Below are positions 55,520 through 64,000 of a stretch of DNA of 64,000 nucleotides, in pieces. The stretch covers positions 1 to 64,000 of the forward strand of contig NZ_JQDZ01000088.1 of NCBI RefSeq assembly GCF_000764205.1. The letters run 5' to 3'. Below the pieces are notes generated by a model, which was given only the letters and a program-made list of their open reading frames with translations, ran no database searches and had not been told where the DNA came from. Within the stretch, counting starts at the first letter, position 1; every line of letters starts with the position of its first letter. Source of the stretch: Thalassotalea sp. ND16A (GTDB lineage Bacteria > Pseudomonadota > Gammaproteobacteria > Enterobacterales > Alteromonadaceae). A program made the position numbers and the translations under genes.

Positions 55520-55550
55520 AGCTTTAATGTTTGTTAAAGCTTTTTATTTT
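55520..55550 (+). terminator. Rho-independent terminator upstream of the TonB receptor
   Basis: AGCTTTAA (55520-55527), loop TGTTTG, TTAAAGCT (55534-55541), then TTTTATTTT. On the plus strand it closes a short unit beginning before 55427; the receptor must use a promoter after it or read through. No gene is otherwise seen in 55324-55657. Confidence 0.75.
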
Positions 55551-55657
55551 ATGAAAATGATGCTAATAATTGACTAACTGCAATTAGTTGTCGGCTATTT
55601 ATAATAATTTTTAGTTGTAATTCAGGATAATTATAAACAACAAAAGGACTAGGGAAA

Positions 55658-58288
55658 ATGTTTAAACTTTCTAAGTTAAGCAAATCGATTATATTGTGTT
55701 CAGGAACCGCTTTACTGTCTTCCATCAGCTATAGCGCAGTGAGTGCTGAAGACGAAGAGAACATAGAACGGATTGAAGTGACAGGCTCGCATATCAGACG
55801 AACAGATATGGAAGGGCCATCGCCGCTGACCAGTTTATCCGCAGATGATATCGCAAAATCCGGGGTCACCGACCTCATCAGTTTATTCACTAAACTGCCA
55901 ATGGCCGGCCAAGGCACCTTTTCAACCCAGGCGAACAGTAGCGACGATACCGCCAATGGTGGTTCCAGCGTTTCATTACGGGGCTTAGGGGCTGACTCAA
56001 CGTTAATATTGGTCAATGGTCGCCGAGTATCGGTAAGTCCGTTTGCCAAAGGCATAGATACCGCGTTTGTCGACATTAACAATATTCCATTAGCCGCAAT
56101 AAAGCGGGTCGATATCCTCAAAGATGGGGCATCGGCCACTTACGGCTCTGATGCCATTGCGGGTGTTATCAATATTATCTTGCGTGATGATATCGAAGGC
56201 GTTGAAATCAGCGCCAAAATTGGTGACACCGCCGATGGCGGTGGTGAAGAAGAAAATATCAGCCTGGTTTGGGGCAATAGTACAGAAACCACCAGCCACA
56301 CCTTTGTATTGGATTATTTCCGTCGTGGCGAGATCCTCTATGCTGACCGCGATTATTCGAAATCATCCAATCAAAGTGCGTTACGACCGAATGATCCAAA
56401 TGCAACCGATTTCCGCAGTTCCTCAGGTATTCCTGGCACTATTGCTCTCGCCTCGGATTCAACGATTCGTATGGCAGATACCTTCGGCAATGATGTTTGT
56501 CCTGCGGAAGATATTGTTGGTGACTTATGTCGCTATGATTATGCGCCTCATATGTCTATGGTACCGCAAACAGAACGCTTCAGTTATAACTACATGGGCA
56601 AATACGAAATAACTGATAATCTTGAAGGCTTTGCTGAACTTAACGGCCAAAATGCCAAGACCATGATCCGTGGTGCCGGCAGCCCAAGTTTTAATGAGTT
56701 GTTTATGTCTGGCGACAACGCCAATCATCCACTTGCCGACGATCCCACTCATGATTTTTATCAGCAAGATCTCACCATGCGTCGCCGTATGGTCGATATT
56801 GGCAATCGCAAAAAAGAAGTCGATACCGATTACTATCGGGTGATCATGGGCTTACGTGGCGATTTTGGCGATTGGAACTGGGAAGCCGCATACAGCTACA
56901 TTAAAAGTGAATCGGTGGAAATGGGTGTCGATGGCTATCCAAACTCTCAGCGGGTGCAAGAAGCCATTGACAGTGAACTGTGGAATCCGTTTGAACCATC
57001 ATCAAACTCACCTGAGTCTTTAGCTTTTATTGAGACCAATACCACCCGAGTGGGTAAATCTACCAACAAAACCATTGATGCGAAAATTTCCGGGCCAGTG
57101 TTTGAAATGCCGGCAGGTGATTTAATGATAGGTTTAGGCGCCGAGTATCGTGAAGAAACCATCAGTGATAACCCAGATGATCAATTTTTACGCGGCAATG
57201 TGTTTGGTACCGAAGCCACTCAAGCCAACGGTAGTCGTGACAACACCGCAATTTTTGCTGAGCTAGCGATCCCGGTATTGGACAATTTAGAAGTGCAACT
57301 GGCGGTACGTCATGAAGATTACAGCGATTTTGGTACCACAACCGACCCGAAAGTATCGTTTTTATGGGCACCACTAGACAACTTAAGCCTTCGTGGCTCC
57401 TACGGTACCGCGTTTAGAGCACCATCGTTGCACCAGTTAGGCTTAGGCCGAACCGATGAATCGCCGAATTTAGTCGATACCATACGCTGTGATGCCGTAG
57501 GCAATATCAACAAGGCCTGTGAGCCACAAGAATATACGGCGGTATTTGAAGGTAACCCTGATTTGGGTCCGGAAGAATCCACCAGTTATAATCTGGGCGT
57601 AGTATACAATATTACCGATAATGTGAGTTTCTCGGTAGATTATTACAGCTACGAGATCGAAGACATCATCGACTCAGACACACAATTTGTGTTCAGTAAC
57701 TTTGGTGACGATCCGGATGTGGTTGAGCGCTTGCCATCGGCAATACCTAATGATCCTGGCGAAGTCGTGCAGATATTCGATTCATTCCAAAACATTGGTG
57801 ATTTGGACACATCCGGCTTAGATTTGGATTTGCGCTGGAACTTAGAGACCGGCATGGGCCAATTCAAACTGTCGTACGTGCTTAACTATGTACTCGAGTA
57901 CGAAGACAAACGTCCTGATGGCGAAGGTGGTCAACGCATCGAAGCTGAGGCTGGTGATTTTGAACAACCAGAGTTTAGATGGACCGCTGCAGTAGACTGG
58001 ATAAGTGGAACCGGCGACATTGGTGCCAATGCCTCCATTAACTACATTGATGAGTTTGAACAGGATGCATCAGTGCAAGGCCCTGGAGTTTCAAAGTTAG
58101 ATTCCTTTGTCACCGTGGATGCGGCAGTGAATTATTACGGTTTTGAAAATACCGTAATTACCTTAGGGGCAACCAATTTGTTCGATGAGGAGCCACCGTT
58201 TGCCTATCATGACTTTATGGGCTTTGCGGTAAATGTTCACAGTGGCCAAGGTCAATTTGCCTACTTAAGAGCTAACTATAAGTTCTAG
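55658..58288 (+). CDS. TonB-dependent outer-membrane receptor
   Basis: 876 residues with a signal peptide (YSAVSA|E). The TonB-box-like start IERIEVTGSHIRR leads into a plug domain (VSLRGLGADSTLILVNGRRV, VDILKDGASATYGSDAIAGVINI). A 22-stranded barrel is expected after residue 190 and ends in phenylalanine (YLRANYKF). Extracellular loops include two cysteine pairs (VCPAEDIVGDLC, IRCDAVGNINKAC). The RIEVTGSxIRR type is very common in marine Alteromonadales and usually serves carbohydrate, peptide or siderophore uptake; no neighbouring enzyme or regulator reveals the substrate. A strong terminator follows. Confidence 0.94.
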   Translation: MFKLSKLSKSIILCSGTALLSSISYSAVSAEDEENIERIEVTGSHIRRTDMEGPSPLTSLSADDIAKSGVTDLISLFTKLPMAGQGTFSTQANSSDDTANGGSSVSLRGLGADSTLILVNGRRVSVSPFAKGIDTAFVDINNIPLAAIKRVDILKDGASATYGSDAIAGVINIILRDDIEGVEISAKIGDTADGGGEEENISLVWGNSTETTSHTFVLDYFRRGEILYADRDYSKSSNQSALRPNDPNATDFRSSSGIPGTIALASDSTIRMADTFGNDVCPAEDIVGDLCRYDYAPHMSMVPQTERFSYNYMGKYEITDNLEGFAELNGQNAKTMIRGAGSPSFNELFMSGDNANHPLADDPTHDFYQQDLTMRRRMVDIGNRKKEVDTDYYRVIMGLRGDFGDWNWEAAYSYIKSESVEMGVDGYPNSQRVQEAIDSELWNPFEPSSNSPESLAFIETNTTRVGKSTNKTIDAKISGPVFEMPAGDLMIGLGAEYREETISDNPDDQFLRGNVFGTEATQANGSRDNTAIFAELAIPVLDNLEVQLAVRHEDYSDFGTTTDPKVSFLWAPLDNLSLRGSYGTAFRAPSLHQLGLGRTDESPNLVDTIRCDAVGNINKACEPQEYTAVFEGNPDLGPEESTSYNLGVVYNITDNVSFSVDYYSYEIEDIIDSDTQFVFSNFGDDPDVVERLPSAIPNDPGEVVQIFDSFQNIGDLDTSGLDLDLRWNLETGMGQFKLSYVLNYVLEYEDKRPDGEGGQRIEAEAGDFEQPEFRWTAAVDWISGTGDIGANASINYIDEFEQDASVQGPGVSKLDSFVTVDAAVNYYGFENTVITLGATNLFDEEPPFAYHDFMGFAVNVHSGQGQFAYLRANYKF

Positions 58289-58357
58289 AGTTATTGCAAA
58301 TGAATTAGCAGAATTTAAACCATCCGTGGTAATTCTAAGTTAATTCATCCCGGAATT

Positions 58358-58392
58358 AAAAAGGCTTTGCAGGTAACTGCAAAGCCTTTATA
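58358..58392 (+). terminator. Bidirectional terminator between the receptor gene and uvrD
   Basis: AAAGGCTTTGCAG, loop GTAA, CTGCAAAGCCTTT: a perfect 13-bp stem with A/T runs on both sides between convergent genes. Confidence 0.9.
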
Positions 58393-58417
58393 TTTTCCCA
58401 CGATTTTCTGTTATTGA

Positions 58418-60589
58418 TTAAATCGCTTCTAATCGGGCATAAGCCACAACCAACCACTTACTACCATGTTCGCTAAAGTTCACTTGTACCCGAGACTGTG
58501 CGCCCGTACCTTCAAAATTGAGCACTACGCCGTCACCAAATTTTTGATGTTTTACTTGCTGGCCTAATTTAAAACCACTGTTTTCAAAGGTTTCCATGGT
58601 AATGGTATTACTGAATCTGCCGGTGGTTTTCGGTTTTGATACCTGGTTGCGCATGCGGATTTCATCCACATATTTATCCGGTAATTCTTTCAAGAATCGG
58701 CTCTGGCGATGATATTTTTCCTGGCCATACAAGCGACGCGACTCGGCATGGGTTAAATACAGCTTTTGCATCGCCCGGGTCATGCCAACATAACAAAGGC
58801 GGCGTTCTTCTTCTAAACGGACAATGTCTTCCGCCGATTGTTGTGACGGGAACATGCCCTCTTCCATCCCCACCATAAATACTAACGGAAATTCCAAACC
58901 TTTGGCCGAATGCAATGTCATTAACTGCACGGCCGCTTCATATTCATCGGCTTGTGATTCACCCGCCTCTAATGCCGCATGAGTTAGAAATGCCGTTAGC
59001 GGCGTTAGCTCTTGTTCTATTTCCGGATCCACCTCAAAAGTGGAACAGGCGGTGACTAATTCGTTTAAGTTTTCGATTCTCGCCGCCGCTCTCTCGCCTT
59101 TTTCCGCCTGATACATGGCTTTTAAGCCACTGTGCTGGATCACATGATTGGCTTGCTGGTCGAGATTTAAATTACTCGAGTCATCTTCTAATTGGCTAAT
59201 TAAATCGACAAAGGCTTTGATGGTTTTGGCGCTTCGGCCCGATAATTCATCATGCTCGAGCATATGGATACAGGCATCCCACAAAGTGGAGCCATGGCTT
59301 CTGGCTGCATCTCTTACCAAAGTTAGAGTTTGGTTACCAATACCTCGAGTTGGGGTATTAATCACCCGCTCAAAGGAAGCGTCGTCATTACGATTATTGA
59401 TAATGCGTAAATACGCTAACGCGTCTTTAATTTCCTGGCGTTCAAAAAATCGTAAGCCGCCATAAATTCGATAAGGTATTTGTCCTTGCAACAAGGCTTC
59501 TTCTAACAACCGCGATTGCGCATTACTGCGGTATAACAGCGCCACATCATCGAGTGAATTGCCATCAGCCAGCCACTGTTTAATCCGGCCGGCAATAAAG
59601 CGGGCTTCATCGAGTTCATTGAAAGCGGTATACACCGAAATAGTTTCGCCCGCATCATCCTCAGTCCACAGGTCTTTACCCAAACGATTATTGTTATTGC
59701 TGATCAGTGCATTGGCAGCGTTAAGAATGTTGGCGGTTGAGCGATAATTTTGTTCAAGACGGATTGTTTCGGCCTCAAAGTCTTGGATAAAGCGCTGAAT
59801 ATTTTCAATTTTTGCGCCGCGCCAGCCATAAATGGATTGATCATCATCACCAACAATCATCACGTTACCGTGCTTTTTGCCAAGCATGTTTAACCAGGCA
59901 TATTGAATGGCGTTGGTATCTTGAAACTCATCCACCAAAATACGTGAAAAACGTTGTTGATAATGTTCAAGCAATACCGGATTATTCAACCACAATTCAT
60001 GTGCGCGCAATAATAATTCGGCAAAATCGACGAGTCCTGCTCTGTCGCAAGTCTCTTGATAGGTTTGATAAATTTTTACAAAGGTTTGTTCGGTCGGATC
60101 AAACTGGCTATCGATGTGTTGTGGGCGCAAGCCCTCATCTTTTTTGCCATTGATGTACCACATCGCTTGCTTGGGCGGCCATTTTTTCTCATCCAACTGT
60201 AAGGTGCGCACTACGCGTTTGATTAAACGTAATTGATCATCGGAATCGAGCACCTGAAAACTTTGTGGTAAGTTTGCTTCCTGAAAATGCATGCGCAATA
60301 AACGATGGGCCAGGCCATGGAACGTACCCACCCACATCCCGTGAATATTGCCACCAACGGCCTGCTCCACCCGGCCACGCATTTCTGCGGCCGCTTTATT
60401 AGTAAAGGTGACCGATAAAATACTGTGTGGTGAAATTTGCTCCACTTGCACGAGCCAGGCAATACGATGCACTAGCACTCGGGTTTTACCTGAGCCGGCG
60501 CCAGCCAATACCAGCATATTTTTCGATGGCGCCGCTACCGCATCACGCTGGTTATCGTTTAAAGAGTCGAGTAAATCTGAAACATCCAT
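58418..60589 (-). CDS. uvrD: DNA helicase II UvrD
   Basis: 723 residues, superfamily 1A helicase of nucleotide excision and mismatch repair. LVLAGAGSGKTRVLVHRIAWL (motif I), VDEFQDTNAIQYAWL (II), VGDDDQSIYGWRGA (III), QLMTLHSAKGLEF (V) and VGMTRAMQKLYL (VI) are all present. The C-terminal segment HQKFGDGVVLNFEGTGAQSRVQV is the RNA-polymerase-binding Tudor-like domain. It shares a neighbourhood with yigB as in E. coli, but here a frameshifted hydrolase gene and a CBS gene lie between. Confidence 0.97.
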   Translation of the reverse strand: MDVSDLLDSLNDNQRDAVAAPSKNMLVLAGAGSGKTRVLVHRIAWLVQVEQISPHSILSVTFTNKAAAEMRGRVEQAVGGNIHGMWVGTFHGLAHRLLRMHFQEANLPQSFQVLDSDDQLRLIKRVVRTLQLDEKKWPPKQAMWYINGKKDEGLRPQHIDSQFDPTEQTFVKIYQTYQETCDRAGLVDFAELLLRAHELWLNNPVLLEHYQQRFSRILVDEFQDTNAIQYAWLNMLGKKHGNVMIVGDDDQSIYGWRGAKIENIQRFIQDFEAETIRLEQNYRSTANILNAANALISNNNNRLGKDLWTEDDAGETISVYTAFNELDEARFIAGRIKQWLADGNSLDDVALLYRSNAQSRLLEEALLQGQIPYRIYGGLRFFERQEIKDALAYLRIINNRNDDASFERVINTPTRGIGNQTLTLVRDAARSHGSTLWDACIHMLEHDELSGRSAKTIKAFVDLISQLEDDSSNLNLDQQANHVIQHSGLKAMYQAEKGERAAARIENLNELVTACSTFEVDPEIEQELTPLTAFLTHAALEAGESQADEYEAAVQLMTLHSAKGLEFPLVFMVGMEEGMFPSQQSAEDIVRLEEERRLCYVGMTRAMQKLYLTHAESRRLYGQEKYHRQSRFLKELPDKYVDEIRMRNQVSKPKTTGRFSNTITMETFENSGFKLGQQVKHQKFGDGVVLNFEGTGAQSRVQVNFSEHGSKWLVVAYARLEAI

Positions 60590-60755
60590 AGTTATTATTA
60601 GCTTTGCAAATTAGGAGAAAAATAAAAATTGGCATTAGTATAACAAGCATTATGAACACTGTATGTAAAAACAGTTAAATAATTGACCTTTCTTTTTCCA
60701 TAAAAAACAACCATGTTATAAAGAGGAAATTATAATAAGCCGAGAAGAAAATATC

Positions 60756-62343
60756 ATGAATAAACTTGCACTCTTTATTTTTTCATTGTTATCCGTCGCG
60801 TTAATCAGTTGCAGCAACCAAACGACAGCACCTGAAGCAGTTTCAACTACAACCACAAGCCCGGCAGTCGCACATTCGGCGCAAATAAATACAACCACTG
60901 CGCCCTTCGATCGCCAAAAATACCAGGCCGAAGTAGAGCGTGGCATGGCATTATGGAATGTACCCGGCATGGTAACGGCTGTTATCGAAGGCGAGAACAT
61001 TGTTTTCCAGCAAGGGTTCGGCAAAACGGCCATAACCAATGGCGAAGCGATTGATATTCATACTAAGTTTTCTATCGCATCAACCACCAAAGCTATGGTC
61101 GCTACCGGCATATTGATGCTAGTGGACGAGGGCAAGCTTGGTTTGGATGATCTGGTGATAGAACATCTGCCAGAGTTGCATTTGAATGCCGCTGAACTCA
61201 CTCAACAAATTACCATCCGAGACCTACTGGCGCATCGAACCGGTCTGCCGGCCACCAATCTATGGACATTTTATCAACAATACCCCTTAGCAAAACAAAT
61301 ACAACTATTGAAAACTATAGAACCGGAAGCCGGCATTCGGCATTCGGCAGCGGCTGATTTATCAAAATACCATGTACGCACTCGCCGGGTTGATCATCGA
61401 AAGGGTAAGCAAGATACCCTGGGAAATTTTCTTAAAAGAGCGCTTATGGCAACCTCTTGGGATGAATGAAACCTATGCATCCCTTGACCAAATACCGTCA
61501 TCACAAAGCCATGTACTGCCTTATATGATGATCGAAGAAAAAATCACTCAGGCTGAGTGGAGCTTACCCAAAGAGCATATTGATGCCGCCGGTTCAGTTT
61601 GGTCATCCATTCATGACATGAGTTTATGGGCACAGTTTTTATTGCGTAATGGCACCACCAACGAAGGCAATCAACTTTTATCATCCGCAAGTTATAATGA
61701 AATGTTTACCCCTCAACAATTGAGTTCAGCCGACGACTTTTATCCCACCGTCGCGTTGACCAAGCCTAACTGGATGACTTATGGTTTAGGTTGGTTTCAA
61801 CAAGATTTTCAGGGCAGAATGATTGATTTTCATACTGGCAGTTTATCTGGGTTAATTGCCCTTATCGGCTTAGACCGGGCCAATGATAAGGCGGTGATAG
61901 TACTGGCAAACCAAGACCATGCTGAAATGCGTCATGCCCTGTTATGGCAAGTTATGGATCAATCGCTTGCACCGAAAGATTGGAACCAACTTGTATTTGA
62001 TTTATACCAACAACAGCAGCAACAATTTAATGCTTATATTGCAGACTTACTGAAAAAGCAAATTAAGAATACCTCGCCCAGTGTCGAGCTCCAACAGTAT
62101 GTAGGTATCTATCATAACGATAAAATCGGCGAGGTGAGTATCGTTAAAAACGCAGACTCTAACAGCCTACAACTTGTGTTCGGCAGTAAAGAATACCGGC
62201 TGTTGCATTGGCACTACGACGCCTTTTATACCGACCACCCAAAACAAAGAGTGCCGTTTACCGTGGAGTTTTCGCTCAGCTTTGAAGGTGAAATCAAAAA
62301 TGTAGCTATCTTCCGTCAAGATTTTAGCAAGATAGGAAATTAA
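60756..62343 (+). pseudogene. Beta-lactamase-fold serine hydrolase lipoprotein, frameshifted
   Basis: The gene is broken into two frames by a perfect 7-bp duplication (CATTCGG at 61334-61340 and 61341-61347). Removing one copy restores one 526-residue frame through GIRQRLIYQNTMYALAG. The 5' part has a lipoprotein signal (LISC), GFGKTA and the catalytic SIASTTKA (SxxK). The 3' part has YQN (the YxN motif), FHTGSLSG (HTG replacing KTG) and a C-terminal DUF3471-like domain (YVGIYHNDKIGEVSIV). As read, the first frame stops at 61469 without the YxN. Family members are penicillin-binding-protein-like esterases or peptidases; substrate unknown. Recent inactivation, phase switching or a sequencing error are all possible. 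Confidence 0.88.
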
Positions 62344-62556
62344 CCGCATTAATCGAAAACCGGCCCGCCCCCTCAGCAACACCTGCCCTGGTTTTATGAT
62401 GATGATTGTAAAATCAGGTTCTGCCTTTGATATATGCTCGACAATCCGTAATCTATTTGATTTATCGCAAATAAAAATCGCATAAATTATAAGTATTTTC
62501 CGCATTTTACCGCATACTTATAGCATAACAAGATAAGAATTTAACAGGAGTCTAAG

Positions 62557-63000
62557 ATGACTGATATTAGCAAAATTATGAGCACAGATGTTTTTACCTT
62601 AACCCCGGAGCAAAGCCTTAGCGATGCGCGGCTGATGATGACGGAAAACCGAATTCGTCACATTCCAATAGTTGATCAACAACAGTTATTGGTTGGTATT
62701 ATTAGCCAAAGAGATGTGCTTGCAGCGGAAGAGTCGAGTCTATACGGGATAAAAACCGATTTACGAATCGAGCGTGAGCAACAAATAAAAATCGGAGATT
62801 TTTATCATAAAAAACTGGTGACTATTCCACCACAAGCGACAGTGCATCAAGCCGCACTTTATCTGCAAAAGCATAAAATCGGCTGCCTGCCGGTGGTTGA
62901 AAACAACAAACTATTGGGGCTGGTAACAGATAGTGATTTTGTCAATGTGGCGATTAATTTACTGGAAGTGATCAGTGAGCCGCATGAGCATGTCTATTAA
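62557..63000 (+). CDS. Tandem CBS-domain protein
   Basis: 147 residues consisting of two CBS domains: ISKIMSTDVFTLTPEQSLSDARLMMTENRIRHIPIVD and the second at about 83-135 (KKLVTIPPQATVHQAALYL, IGCLPVVENNKLLGLVTDSDF). There is no attached catalytic domain. Such stand-alone CBS pairs bind adenine nucleotides and modulate partners (AcuB-like); no partner is evident. It ends 10 nt before the end of convergent yigB. Confidence 0.9.
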   Translation: MTDISKIMSTDVFTLTPEQSLSDARLMMTENRIRHIPIVDQQQLLVGIISQRDVLAAEESSLYGIKTDLRIEREQQIKIGDFYHKKLVTIPPQATVHQAALYLQKHKIGCLPVVENNKLLGLVTDSDFVNVAINLLEVISEPHEHVY

Positions 63001-63010
63001 GGCAAAGCGG

Positions 63011-63724
63011 CTAACAAAAAATCTGTAATTGTTCTACCGAATCGAACTCGGCATGGGGTAGCACCTTTAACGGTTTCTTTTTGATGCCAAATTCATCATT
63101 GTTTACCCAAATGGTTTGGCAACCGGCAGACAGCGCACCATAAATATCGGCATGAGTACAATCACCAATATGCAGCAGTTCATCTGGTTGAATATTAAGT
63201 TGCTGACAAGCTTGATGAAACATATCATTTTCAGGTTTTTGCAAATTACCGGCGCCGGCAAAATAACTGTGTTGAAAATACTCAGCAATGCCAATTTCAT
63301 CAATACCGACGTTACCATTAGAAATGGCCACTAACGGATATTTTAGCTTAAGCCTGGCCAATAGTTGGGTAACGCTTGCTGGCACTTGTAGATTATTTCG
63401 ATGACTGAGGAAATGGGCCAACGCTTGTTCTGCTTTCAACTTGGCCTGTGCTGCAGAATAGCCTAATTGTTGAATACCCGATTGCAGACAAGCAATACGT
63501 AATGCCGTTACGTCATGACAAAGTTCGGGTTGATTGGTTAAGCAAACATTACGATGCTGCCACCAAAAATCCCGGCCTAAATTTGCACACTCAGGTGCCG
63601 CCGCAATTAAGTGGCTTTGCAATGCTTGTTCGGCCTTGGTAATGACCGGATGGTTATCGTATAACGTATCATCTAAATCAAAACTAATGGCTTTAAACGC
63701 TGACAATCTTCGATAAAAACGCAC
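63011..63724 (-). CDS. yigB: HAD-family phosphatase YigB (FMN/5-amino-6-(5-phosphoribitylamino)uracil phosphatase)
   Basis: 237 residues. HAD motifs: FDLDDTLYDNHPVI (I), LVAISNGN (II), conserved lysine in LQKPEND (III) and LLHIGDCTHADIYGA (IV). The N-terminus MRFYRRLSAFKAISF aligns with E. coli YigB, which dephosphorylates FMN and the riboflavin precursor. The start is GTG at 63724, 1 nt after the stop of the upstream DUF484 gene, so translation is probably coupled. Confidence 0.92.
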   Translation of the reverse strand: MRFYRRLSAFKAISFDLDDTLYDNHPVITKAEQALQSHLIAAAPECANLGRDFWWQHRNVCLTNQPELCHDVTALRIACLQSGIQQLGYSAAQAKLKAEQALAHFLSHRNNLQVPASVTQLLARLKLKYPLVAISNGNVGIDEIGIAEYFQHSYFAGAGNLQKPENDMFHQACQQLNIQPDELLHIGDCTHADIYGALSAGCQTIWVNNDEFGIKKKPLKVLPHAEFDSVEQLQIFC

Positions 63725-63725
63725 C

Positions 63726-64000
63726 TTAGAATCCTACTTTCTTCAATTGCTGTACTAGTAGTTTAGCAACAAGTGTACGAAATTGGTTTAGCAATAAGGT
63801 ATCCATCGATGGGGTAAAGTGTTCCGCATCGTTTGAGCTAATCGCGATAAAGCCTAAACAGCTTTCAGCATCGCTAAGTTTTACTAAGACCACAGAGCCT
63901 GCCACTTGATCGGTAAAAATCGCCTGTTGTTCATTAAACCGCAATCGACCAAAATAATAATCCTGATTTTCAAAACGCTTGGCAATTATTGCGCTGCAAT
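63726..64000 (-). CDS. DUF484 family protein, C-terminal fragment (runs off window end)
   Basis: The last about 90 residues of a GAF-like DUF484 protein: IIAKRFENQDYYFGRLRFNE, SVVLVKLSDAESCLGFIAIS, DAEHFTPSMDTLLLNQF and the C-terminal helix. Function unknown. In E. coli the order is yigA(DUF484)-xerC-yigB; here yigB follows directly with a 1-nt gap, so xerC is not in its usual place. Confidence 0.85.
   Translation of the reverse strand, partial: CSAIIAKRFENQDYYFGRLRFNEQQAIFTDQVAGSVVLVKLSDAESCLGFIAISSNDAEHFTPSMDTLLLNQFRTLVAKLLVQQLKKVGF

Noticed and set aside
61372..62343. Separate serine-hydrolase gene starting at the ATG at 61372
   Set aside because: This ATG is the Met inside the YQNTMY segment of the disrupted gene; it has no signal peptide, no SxxK and no ribosome site.

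Overview
The window is an AT-leaning gammaproteobacterial chromosome segment. Gene content and order (thrU-tyrU-glyT-thrT-tufB, murB-birA, hemE/rsd, slyX/yheV/yheS, yheT-yheU, cysQ/nudE/yrfG, coaBC/radC/rpmB/rpmG/mutM/coaD/waaA, glpE-glpG, ubiC-ubiA, recQ/yigI/rarD, yigB/uvrD) point to a marine Alteromonadales, most like Colwellia/Thalassotalea. That placement is inferred from synteny and protein style; no 16S or database comparison was possible.

Layout. 1-5.0 kb (minus strand): 5' end of tuf, four tRNAs with a recognisable promoter, the coupled operon murB-birA-coaX, and hemE. 5.1-10.7 kb: a candidate orphan small RNA, an S1/P1-type nuclease, rsd, an FkpA-like lipoprotein, slyX, yheV, yheS. 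10.7-27.4 kb: an accessory block splitting the yheS/yheT neighbourhood. It is dominated by one 14.8-kb gene for a 4,918-residue lipoprotein made of thrombospondin-type-3 calcium repeats, four tandem copies of an unrecognised module of about 435 residues, and four leucine-rich-repeat blocks. 27.5-36.6 kb: housekeeping genes (yheT, yheU, a YceI protein, cysQ, nudE, yrfG, pepD, slmA, coaBC, radC, rpmB, rpmG). 36.7-38.6 kb: a SoxR block with a MerR-type 19-bp-spacer promoter reading into a 37-codon ORF and a VOC protein, then a small outer-membrane barrel. 38.8-44.3 kb: mutM, coaD and lipopolysaccharide inner-core genes (kdkA-like, GT9, waaA) with a TetR regulator. 44.4-47.3 kb: threonine catabolism (kbl-tdh) with a divergent Lrp-type regulator. 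47.3-51.4 kb: a tandem palindromic repeat, glpE-glpG, ubiC-ubiA with a duplicated junction, rlmJ. 51.4-64 kb: recQ, yigI, rarD, an unknown gene, a TonB-dependent receptor, uvrD, a frameshifted beta-lactamase-fold lipoprotein gene, a CBS-domain protein, yigB and a DUF484 gene running off the end.

Most genes are ordinary. The observations most worth following are the giant lipoprotein and its three levels of internal repetition, the SoxR-type promoter in front of a micro-ORF, the free-standing promoter/hairpin/terminator unit at 5.15-5.27 kb, the 7-bp duplication that breaks the beta-lactamase-fold gene just before its YxN motif, the ubiC/ubiA junction duplication whose copies differ mainly at silent sites, and a family of intergenic palindromes whose arms are built from 7-bp repeats.
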